This document shows, piece after piece, positions 25,801-37,800 of a stretch of DNA of 64,000 nt. Position 1 is the stretch's first letter. Every line of letters starts with the position of its first letter. The notes below the pieces were generated by a model. It did no database searches. It saw nothing but the letters and a program-made list of their open reading frames with translations, and had not been told where the DNA came from. This DNA is from Lycorma delicatula (Eukaryota > Arthropoda > Insecta > Hemiptera > Fulgoridae): the NCBI RefSeq assembly GCF_047948215.1, contig NC_134455.1, positions 302,330,147 to 302,394,146 on the forward strand, given 5' to 3'. A program made the position numbers and the translations under genes.

Positions 25801-28800
25801 TGTCATTTTCATTTTAATTCAAAAATTTTTACAGGTGTTAATAATTATTAGTAAATTAATATATTTAAATTAAAACAAAAAAAAATTAAAAAGTACGTGT
25901 ATATTAAGTAGGATTCGAACCGATGTGTGCATGAGATTACGTATACGACACGTTCTCATTGACACCACGTAACTACTTGAGCGACGAGAAACAAAATTAA
26001 TATATAAAGTAATATAAAATGCTGATACGGACACCACGAAAAAAATTGATTCGATGTGGTGTCCACCCCAATGCATTGTGTAATTGTCCACTATATTAAA
26101 GAATTGGAGGATCGTATCATAATTTTAAACAAAGTGCAAAAAAATGTGTAAATTAAATTTAATAGAAGTACAAGGAAATCTTGTGGTGTCCACATCAGAT
26201 TTTTATTGTAATTTTTGTAAGAGTGCCCTCACGTGTCTAAAAATCTTGTTTTAAATATCGTAATAATATTTCCTATGTAAAAAAAAAAATTGTCTCTAAT
26301 CATATTGATTACATTTTTTCTTATAAACACCACGGTTATTACGATTTTACATTTATTACTCACAGTTTTCGTATATTTTATGGTGTGGTTGTTAGGTTTA
26401 TGTGTCACACAATTATTTTCTTTCCTATACATTTTTTCCAAGTTTTCTTATTTTATTATATTATATAATAAATATTCTTTTTTATTTATTTTTTTTCAGT
26501 ATTTTTATACTTATTCATTTTTTAAAAATATATTCGTTATAGAGAAATTTAAAAATGTTTATACTTATGAATATGCGATCTTCGCTGAAAAGAACGGTAA
26601 AAAAGAACAAAAACAAGACAATAACCACCACTACCAAATCAGACAACAAAACTGTTTTTGTTATTAAATAAACTACCAAACCATTTAAAAAGTCTTCTCA
26701 ATTATTTATTTAAAATATAATTAAAAAATGTTATTTTACAGAAACAGAAATTTTAGTTTTCATTGTCAATGAATTAAAAACGAAAATACAAATTAAACAT
26801 TTAAAAACGCTGAATTTCTACATCCCGTTCAATGTGTGCGTAAATATGAACTGATATAATTCCTTTGATATTTTGTAATCATTTTTTTTTTGTATTTAAC
26901 ATCATGTATTTAATATATTTACACAAACATAATTTCATGTTTTTGTATTTTAAATAAAATAATATGGACTTTAATCATACCTATTTTTTATTGCATAATT
27001 TTGGTATACATTCCTGAAGTGATCTGTGTAATGTAATTACATTTACCGATTAGAATAAAAGATTTATAAATATAAAATTAATTGAATAATATATATGTAT
27101 ACTCGTATAGTACGCTAAGGATATATATGTAACCAATATATATAGGATATATATACAGGATATATGTATCAATAAATGTGGTATTGCTGGATAGAAGATC
27201 AAATAGATTTAAGATGAAAAAGAAAGTAAATAAGTTTGATGAAGATGCAAACAGGTTAATTAAAATTCAAATTTGTTTCACTGGCGATTGATGCTTCCAA
27301 TCGCCTACGGCGCATCACTGTTCGGTAGCTGTAATGCAATCAGAATCATCCGTACTGTTTTGCAGCAGTTACGAGTATATTTTTCATGTTTTCTAATATT
27401 CTGTACAGTTTATTGCTGTAAAATGTCAATCATTTTACTTACTTTTCCTCTGTTTAGAAATAAATTATTAAGTTAGTTAACCTGATTTGTTTTTAATTTT
27501 ATAAAATTTTTAACCCATTTGACGGAACAAACTCGAAGCTACATAAACTAAACATAAGCGAAATTTTTGCGCTGGTCCGTTTACATCTTTATATATAAAA
27601 CACAATGTATCGTGAGTGATTCGTAATCAACGCCCAGCAAAAACTAGCGAAGATAAAATGATGAAAAGTTGTATACACGTTCTTCTTAAGACGTATGCAC
27701 AACTAAGAAAGTGTTATTTGAAATTTCCAGTTTAAAGGGTTAAAACAGATTTTTCAATTTTTGAAACCAGACTATTTTTTTTTAATTTCTCGCTAAAAAA
27801 TGAAGATATCAACTTGATTTTTAGTGTGAGTACTCTTTATGTGAATATCTAAAAACCAATTTCTATTTTTTTAAAAACACGACCTTGAAAGGAGTGAAGA
27901 AAAGTAAAAATATTTTGAACAATGTTTCCAAATTTTCCCCATTTCCGACTATGCTAACAAGATATTCACTCGATTTGGTCTTGCAAATGCTCTTCAGATA
28001 AATATCTAGAAATCATTTTCGGGTTTTTTGAATTTTAATATTTTAAGGGGAAAAAACGTTAATTATTTTTTACATCTTTGCAGTTTATGCTACTGCTATA
28101 GTATTCAACCTTTGTGAGATTTGGTAACATAGTATGTTTGTAATTCTGATTATGTATTTCGCAACCGAAGCTGTGACGGGAAATCTAAAATCCAATCAGT
28201 GGGTCCTGAACTGACCAAACTGTTGTCTGTGAAGAAATTACAATCCACTGATACTTTTTTATAAATTGAACATGCTTTAATTTTTATTTATCATTGTTAT
28301 TCTCACACGCATGACTTTAATGAACAGAGGGGTCCGGTACCGACTAAACATCCCCTGACCGCGACCAGAAACACAAGTAACCATATAGCACGGGCAAAGC
28401 CGCGACGGGGATGATAGTGTATATATATTATATATAATGCTTAAGTTAGAATGATTTATTTAATTACATTAAATAACCGACTAGTCGTAATTATAATAAA
28501 AATATAATATTAATTAATATTCATACATATTTTACAAATTAATTAGATTTCCTATGGAGTAAAAGTTTATGGAAAGTATTGATTCTAATCAAATTTTTTA
28601 AAATTAAAAATATTATTTTATTAAATTAACTAAGGAAATTAAAAATGTAGTATCTATAGGTTGGAAGTACCTCCGAAAATATTTCCTCTTTAATTAAACA
28701 ACAGATATCAGTTCATATTCCTTAAAATTTTACTGCTTAAGTGAATTCATAAATTTATAAAATGTTACCGTATTTTAGTGTTATTCATAATACAATGTTG

Positions 28801-31800
28801 GATTAAATCGTTACACTTCGCATGAAGTTTTCAATAGCGATATAAATGAAATAAAATATTTTATTTTCTGTCGGCAATGCTGTTTCAGTTTCTAACCCAT
28901 TCACGGTAACGTTACTGCCTTACGGAAACTGCTTACTTTGTTGTCCAGTCAAGGAGAAATCGAATATTGCATTCCATCTTTATACGAGGTAAGTTATGAT
29001 TGATTGTCTATGTAGAATCTTTATGACAAATAAATGATTTAAATTTATTAATTTTATAATAGCAATTAAATAACAGTAATTGTAAACCATTAAGTAGTTA
29101 TTTCTTAAGAGTTATCAAGTGGACGAGAACGGATTGAAAAAGTTTAATAGATTATTGCAAATTATCTTTACAAAGAACCATACTAATTATCCAAGATCTG
29201 TCGAGAAATTTTATTTGTCTAGGAGTAAAGGGAACGAGGAGATCTGGATTTCCTGGGACATCCAAAGTAGTTGCAGAACCTCAGGAAATATTTTACGGAC
29301 GGAAGTGCTTAATAGTGAGGTAGTACCTCTTTTTCCCCTTGTGTTTCTGAGATAGTTTCACGCTCCTAGATGAAGCCCATCCAGAAAACGAAAGCAAATT
29401 GGATTGTCAGAAGGAAAAAAGCTTCAATTATGATACACATCATCTGTCATGGATGTTTTTTTTTTTGAGTGTAGTGCTTCGCTTGCATGTGTGCACGATG
29501 AAAATATATTTGCTGAAAGTAAGGGGCAACTCAAGCTACAGTCATCAGCTCGTTAAGTTATAGTAAGCATAATGTCAAAGATCCATTGAACATTTCACGT
29601 ATTTGTCGGATTTTTAGAATGACCACAGAGATTAGTTTAAAGAATATGTTATTGCAGGTTTCCTGTTTTTGACAAAGTAGTATAGATTACAAATTATCAG
29701 CGAATGGCTCTGGACCTCTGTAACTAATCCGTCTCATAATATCAGTGTGTACCTTATACCGTTATTAAGAATTACCGGTATAAGATCTATTACAATCTTA
29801 TTGTATTGACCAATGGAGCACAATCATCCTAACGTTGTTTAAACTAAAAGAGTCGAAGCTAATGAAGCTCACTGACTGATGTTTATTAATTCAATCTAAA
29901 AGAACTCTACTAAAAAAAAAAACAAGTGTGATAACAAGCCAACCAGACTAAGGAAATTTGGGTTCAAAGTGATGTGGTTAGTATTAGTGCTTACTGATGC
30001 TATGAATAAATTATGGTGTTTCTCAAAGGAGTCATTAAGGTCTATTGATATTGCATTCGAATAGTATACCAATATGCAGAAAGCTATTACATAAGATACC
30101 TATCCGCACAGTTAGGTAGTATATTATAACTACCCTGATTGTGCGTTGCTTGATATATCTGAATAATATCCATAAACAAACTAATTAAAACAGTGAGGGA
30201 AGTGGTTAGGAAAATAACAAAAATAATCATTTTGTTCCAAATTATTTTAACTTTGTGACGTCTTAGCTTAGCTTTTATAGGTTGGCCTAGAATTTTTTAA
30301 TTAATTGGTTTAGAATAGCATGGAAAATAATAACAATTTGCAGAAATAATAAAAAAGGATTTTCAGTAAACTGAAAAATTTATTCCATCTTTAATGTCTC
30401 TAGATATTTATACTAATATCCTAGGTATGATTTCAAGAGTTATAGATTTTGTAATGTTAGTTTGATATGGCTTCACTTAAAAACATATGTACGGCTTTTA
30501 ATTTAACTTAATTGAAACTTGCTGCATTCTGTTATCTCAGTCGGAATTAAAATCTGCATTGTGTTTTTCCAATTACTATATAAAAACATTCTTTTTGGAT
30601 GGTCTTCCATTTCTCAATCAATTTTTTTTAAACTTCCATAGAATGCAATTTGAAAAACCTACCAAAAATAAATTAAATTCAAAAACTAGTAAATAATTAC
30701 TCGCATTTATTTAATCTTTTTAATATTTAGTACGAGTATATAAGGTATAATAAAGTGTTCTCTTTATATTTTCGTTACGGTTTTATGAAAGTTTTTGCTT
30801 AATTTATGCTTAATAAAAAACTTTATCAGAAGAAAATATTATAATCTGTAGATTAACAGTACATTTTATTTAAATTTTTTTTTTGTTTGTGCATTTTATT
30901 TTTTAAGATTTTTTTTAATACACTTAAATTTTTTAGAACAACATAAGGAATGTGTTAAATTTTCAAATCAATTGATCTTAAGCAGTTTTTCTATATTGAA
31001 ATTGCATTCATTCAACCTATGAAAATTGCGTAGTTATCAAAGTGAGCAGGTCAGCATGCAGAAAACAATGGTTTATAAATATCAATATAAAATATTATTT
31101 ACCTGATCAACTTAATACAATTCTTAGCACTAATTTTCAATTACATAATTAATTTAACGGTGATAATAATTTATTTAACTAAATAATCTGAATTTAAGTT
31201 TTCATTCTAACTTTAACATTATTTAATTGCGAAGGTTTTATTTAATAAGGTGTAATTACGCAAGCAAATCTATCGGCAAAATATTTCATTTAATTAAAAT
31301 TTTTTTAAATATTTTTTTGTAAATATACTAATGGTAAAAATAAGTAAAAGGTCATATAAACATAGGTTCCAAAACGCTTCGAGTGTCAGCTGACTAAAGA
31401 TTTTTCCTTATTCTTTGCACCTTCGATAAAATAAGTCTGATTGTAATTCCTGCGACACAAATTAAGGAGTAAATTTATTGATTTTATAAGAAATTTATTC
31501 TGAAAAATTGAAAAATAAGCAATTAAAAATACTTTCTGTCCCAACGGTATTTTTAGTAGTATTTGAGAAAACTGGAGCAGAAGACAAAATTTTGGGATTA
31601 TAAATCACACTATTTTGTATTTAGCTTAAAATAACTTTATTAAATGTGTAATAAACGCATAAAAGTTTCAAATAAACCTTATTGAAAAAACTTGTATAAA
31701 AGTGAAATTTAAACTTTTTCACTGTATACTCGCATTTACTCAACCTGTGATCTTGTCGGACTGCATGGCGCGAGTGGTAGCGTCTCGGCCTTTTATCCGG

Positions 31801-34800
31801 AGGCCCCGGGTTCGAAACCCGGTCATGCATGGCATTTTCACACACGCTACAAATCATTCGTCTCATTCTCTGAAGCAATACCTGTAGTACTGGTAATCCT
31901 GGAGGTTAAACAAACAAACAAAAAAAAAATTTTCCGAGTTCAACTTAGTTTTCGGGAAACTCTTATAATTCTTTAAATAGATTTTAACGCCTAAATGTGT
32001 AATACCGGGCTAAAAATGGCAAAATAATAAATAAATTAATAATAAATTTACCCTTTTCTCAACCAGTACGTGTTTTTATTTATTTAAATTTTTAATGATG
32101 ATGTACAGTATGTTAAAAGATATCCAAGCGTTTGAAATAAAATCTCTTTTCTATTTTAAGTTTTTAATTTGTTGATTAGTCAGTTTTAGTATAGTGGTCT
32201 TAATTTAAAAAGCGCTAAAAACTATCAAGCGTTTTGGTAATGAGACGTACGGATTTAGAAAATATATATTCAAAAAATATACGGTTTTTATAAATTTTTT
32301 TTAAGAAGGTATTTTGTTTCAAGGGGTAAGAAAAGTAACTATTACTGTTATAGGAACATCTATAGGAATCATTTACAGATCAGGTTTTTAGTTTTCAATT
32401 GATGAGATTTTTTTGACGTTTGTTGAGAGTGAGTTTAACTGTCACGAGAATACCTATAATCCGAGAACATCGAAATGATAGTTTCTCACATTTTGAAAGA
32501 TCAAATTTATACAATTTGCGCAAAAATAGATTCAAAAAACATATTTAAAGTTTGCCAGAATTCACCCGATGAAAATGATGTCCAAACATTTTAAAATTCA
32601 ATTTAAAAAACTAATATGATAGAAATTACTTGAATAAAATGAAATAATAATGAGGTAGTAATTAATACGATAAAATACTGTAAAAATGGACTAGTGTCAG
32701 ACTTATCGTTTCCAATAGCTAAATCAAAGAATGCAGTTTTTCAGCACTTACTTTCTATTGAATTTCGGATGGTGTTTACAAGCCTATGTATCTTTTATGT
32801 AGTTTCATTCCTCTTTCTAAAACTAATTTGATGTTCTGGTTTTGTTGATTTGAGGTTTTAGAAGACTTTAGAGGTAAGTGGAAATAGACTGATTGGTCTG
32901 AAGGACTCTAGTAAATTGAATCATTACTCAACTTTGGAATCACTACAGTTTGATAACTTAACGTGAACTTTAAAATTTACTTTTCTCTTTTTTTGTGTTT
33001 TTTTTTTCAGGCGAAATCCGGATCGTTTCTATCGGTTATATTTGAATGATGTTAGACGATTACGTAGCTCTCCATACGCAGTTAACAGAACAACAATTAT
33101 ATACGTACATGGCTTTACTGAAATGGATGGTGGTCCTAGCGCTACAGCAATGAGACGAGGTGAGATAATACTGAAATTTCATTATTAGAGTAACAAACAT
33201 TAAAAAAATGTCGGATTAATATTTATAAAATAATTTTATTAATATATTGAAGTACGAGTAAATGATGTTGACTTCATTATCATTTTAGAAATTTTGCTTT
33301 ATATAAATTATTATTATTTATTTTGCTATTTTGAATTTTTATATAATTCCCCGCAGAAGTTTTGAAAGCTTGTAGATGGGAATGTGGAAATGGAATTTTG
33401 AAGTTTATGAAAATTGCCATGCTGACCGGGATTGCAATTCGGAGCGTCCAGAGAAAAGGCCGAGACGTTACCACTATGCCACGGAAATCAGCGGAGTGGT
33501 AGTTTTTAATTTTTTTAAAAATTTTATGAATACTTATTTATTATGTAAATCAATTAGGTGATTTTTTAAAATTGTTCTATAATATTTAAGCGTGTTGATG
33601 AAAATTTTCTAAATTTAATGAGCTGTGATGTATAAAGTCTAGGGTGTAAAAGAAATTATCAATGAAGTTAGTCTGTTTTTAAGTTGTATTACTATTTTTA
33701 AATATTTTGTGGAAGAGTGGTAAACTCTGTTTAAAACCCTGTATTAGTAAAAGTTTTCGCTGATTAAAATACTAAAAAAGTAACAAAATGAAGCCCATAT
33801 AAGCCAATCTAAGTGTTTGATTGATTAATTTGTTCAGAAGTAGTAAAAAAATAATGTTATTACCTCAAAGAAAATTTACGCTGCGTAATAGTAATAATTA
33901 GTAACATTACCTCAAGCTTTATTTTACTGCATTGTTTTAACAATTTTCTTTAAAATCATTATGAGGGAGTAAAAAATATTATTTATTTACTAATGTTGTT
34001 GGTTAATTCATAAAATGTTTTTAAACACCAAGTAACCTTTTGTCTTTGCCTACTCAAAAACTCATACAATTATTGTTTAATTTAAAAAAAATTGTTATGT
34101 CTTAATTTCAGCGTATTTAAGGAGAGGTGATTACAATGTAATAGTTGTAGACTGGAGTCCCTTGGCTGCTGCACCGTGGTACGAAACTGCTGTAGAACAC
34201 ACACATCGAACAGGCCGATATTTGGCTAAATTTTTAGAGTTCCTATGTTCGCAAGGTATAAATCTTGGTACAATACACTTAATAGGATTCAGCCTTGGTG
34301 CTGAAATAGCTGGGTTTACTGGTAAAAATATGGTTACTGGAAAACTTCCAAGAATAACAGGTAAATAAAATTAATTATATTATACTTGATTTTTATTTTT
34401 ATTTTTTGTATATTCTAGTATAAGATTTTTTTATTATATTTATTTTTGTTATATACGTAGAATTTACGTTTTAATTACAACAGTGTGTGTTCTTAGAACA
34501 ATTGATGAGAATATTATTTTTAAGAGAAATATTACAATTAGAGTTCTCTTCCTCATAGCATTCAATTTTCTCTTTTAAAAAAAAAAATATTTTATTAGTT
34601 AAAAACAAATTCATAATGATGGCCTTTAAATCACTCATACTAATTATCAATAGTACGTCTTCCTATATTAATTCATAAATTATTATTAAATGAAAATTTA
34701 AAATTTTAACTTAATTAAATATATGTTGAACTTCATCAAAATACACTGTTATACGTTTTAAGTTGCTTTTACAACCTTTAGAAATTTCAGTTACGAATAA

Positions 34801-37800
34801 TTCTTAAGTTACCGTAATCGTAAAAGAATGTAGTGTAATATCGTATTATCTTATTAATGAAATAATCGATTTAAAGTCACCGGTAAAACGAAGTTGGAAA
34901 TTAATTTATGATACTTTTATAAATTATTTTATTACTTTACTTTAAAGTATCAAGAAATTTTTCGTTTATGTATATATATATCTTATATATATATATAAAA
35001 ATGAATGTTTGTTTGTAAGTCCTGTATGCGTTCCTATACCATTCATCCGATTGCGATGGAACTTTCGTGAGTTGTGCGCATGCCCGTGAAGGTTTATGAA
35101 TTAGTTTGGATCCGCTATGTGGCGCGGGGTCGAGATATTTAAAAAAATTGCTTTTATGGTCTGATTTGGCTGATATTCAGAATAGATATTAGTTACGTGA
35201 AAAGAAATATTTTTGCAAAAATGAACCCGTTAGGTGGCGCTGACGTAAAAATTTATTTATGGTCCGATTTGGCTCATATTCAAAAAACAAAAACAAATAT
35301 ATATATTTTAATATATAAATTAATACAATATTATATATGTATATTAGTTATGTGAAAAGAAATAGGGAAGAAGGGAAAAAGGAAAATGTGAAAAAGGGGA
35401 AGAGAAGATGGGGTAAGACTGGAAGAGGGAAAGAGGGAAAAAGGAAAGGTTAAATTTTTTAATGTTCAGTTTTTTAATGTTTTATCAAACTTTCATTTGC
35501 GTTCATTTAATCTATTTATATACTCAAATATAGCAATAGCAAACATTGCCGGGTCAGCAAGTATATTATATTCTGCAAAAAAAAATTGTTAAGAAAATAA
35601 TTACGTTAATATTATCTGCATTACTAAGTAATGGATGATGGAAATGTATATGTATATATTGTTTTATTTCTCTAAAGAAGGGTACATTAATCAGAAGCTT
35701 TAGAGAGCTCTAGACGAAGATGCTCTCTGTGAGAGTAACACACCGTGTGTATTACACGGTCAGTCTCTGTGGGAAACAAAATGAAAGAGTCACTTTTATA
35801 GCAGAAAATCTCCTGCATTTCTGCATTTCGGTGCCAATGTGTAAGAATTTGGCATATATTTAGCTCAGTGAATAAGGAAGTGGCAAATCACTTCTCTTTT
35901 AACCCTTTTCTTAGAAAGCCTGGTATGTGATGCTTTGAGAATTGCTATTCTAGTTTAAAGAGAGAATTATATCATTGTAAGCTCATCTAAAACCTTTTAT
36001 ATTATTGCACATCATATATAATTGTATTATGTATTAATATGCAGAAGAAAATTATGATTTTTTTCAATATTAATGAAATTTATAATAAAAATAATTTAAT
36101 AAATCAATGTACGAGATAGTTAATATGGATAGGCAGGTCGACCCAACGGGTTGGTTTAGTGGTGAACGCGTCTTCCCAAATCAGCTGATTTGGAAGTCGA
36201 GAGTTCCAGCGTTCAAGTCCTAGTAAAGCCAGCTTTTTTTACACGGACTTGAATACTAGATCGTGGATACCGGTGTTCCTTTGGTTGGGTTTCAATTAAC
36301 CACACATCTCAGGTATGGTCGAACTGAGATTGTATAAGACTACACTTCATTTCACACTCATACATATCATCCTCATTCATCCTCCGAAGTATTATCTAAA
36401 CGGTAGTTACCGGAGGTTAAACAGGAAAAAGAAAAGGGATAGGCAGGTCATTTGGAATAAATTTAAATCAAATATATAAATTTTTTTTGAAAAATATTTT
36501 GAAATTACACGTAATATTGAAAAAAAGCAAAAGATCAAAGATCACATTTAATGCTGTACATGAAAGATAAAAGATCACATTTAATGCTGTACATGAGACC
36601 GATTGAATATGTATTGCTATATGCCATTTAAACATTAAAGAAAACATGAAAAGTATAATTTAGTATCTACCAAAACCCACAATATTATTTCATTGTATGT
36701 ATAGCTTAAGAATAATTTCAGGATCATAAATCATTGGTTTCTTCTTCCTCTTATTTTCTAACAAAAGAAAAGCAAATTTTTTTAAAAGATGAGTTCTTAT
36801 AATTGAAAAAAAGCAGATAATCAACGTAAGGATTAAATTTTATTAAGTAATTAATAGATTTTTTTAATGTAGATTGTAATCTATAATTTCAATGTACAAT
36901 AACTAACGTGAAATTAATTAATACACCTCTGTACGTATATTTGTACTAGCTCAATTACAATAAAATGAAAACAAAGTGCATACCTTTAAAAATTTGCTAA
37001 AATTGGATTATAATAGTACCTTAATGCGTTTTTGTACTACAATCATCAGAGGCATAGTTCTAAAAAAACGTTATACAAAGAAATTCAGTTATAAGAAAAT
37101 ATAACAATATTTCTCTTTAATCGATAAATTAAAATTAATATTGAATGAAATGATTTCTTAATTGCTTTAGATGGCAGCAAAAGCTTTAATAAAAAAAAAA
37201 AATTAGGTCTGTTATATTGAACGGTTCAGTTTAGAGAGATCGTTTTCGTTTATATATATATATATATATATAATTTCTATCTTAATTTAATTAATATAAA
37301 ATAATATAAATAACAATATTACATTATTAAAGTAATATATATTTAATAGTAAATTATATTTTGGTTGAAAATGTCTGGATGTTCAATATCTCCATGGCTA
37401 AAGTTGTAGTTAATTGTGAACACAATAAGATCACGTTAATGAATTTATAATAAGTACCGTTAATTATAAAAATCCGTCAAAGATATTCGAAATATAAAGT
37501 ATAATAAAATATAAAGTATTCTAAATGAGATTTAAATTTTATTAATGAATTGCACTGTCTGTTAGATGTTCAGTTACATGGATTCAGTATAATGAAATAT
37601 ATCTTAACTTGTTACTGGCACAGATATATAAAATAATCGTAATTTTACATGAAATATGACAACCAAATCTGTTACAGAACGATTTGTATTCAGCATATGG
37701 TTGTCACAATCACATTAATTTTAGTTAATGCTATATATATTAGCATGAATAAGTAGGGCATAATCTGCCTGTTACTTTAATCCGGTTACTCCATATTACA

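Larger units (their letters stand above)
2477..28888 (+). other. Lipase intron 1 (26.4 kb)
   Basis: Bounded by GTATGT and TGTTTCAG. The transposable elements inside are listed separately. Stretches 2477-5148, 5306-8246, 8287-9817, 12166-13310, 15791-17085, 19830-21440, 22420-23155, 23350-24920, 26210-27585 and 28419-28888 hold AT-rich sequence in which no gene or clear element was recognised. About 7050-7440 and 7900-8110 are of somewhat higher complexity but unidentified. Confidence 0.6.
28989..33010 (+). other. Lipase intron 2 (4.0 kb)
   Basis: GTAAGT donor, TTTTTTTCAG acceptor. Contains a LINE-like fragment at its start and a SINE at 31762. 29480-31760 and 31920-33000 show nothing recognisable. 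Confidence 0.8.

Noticed and set aside
26290..26667. 125-residue ORF as a membrane protein gene
   Set aside because: It is the longest open frame after the transposase and exon ones, but it is a Phe/Tyr/Ile-rich translation of AT-rich DNA inside intron 1, with no conserved motif and no coding-like composition.
29119..29355. Extra lipase exon
   Set aside because: It does not fit between exons 2 and 3 (exon 2 to 3 already gives the continuous LYTRRNP motif), and its residues resemble LINE sequence.
31762..31829. Functional tRNA-Lys gene
   Set aside because: It folds with acceptor and T arms, but the anticodon stem has a bulge, the length is 68 nt, related heads occur at 23.2 and 33.4 kb, and a SINE tail follows.
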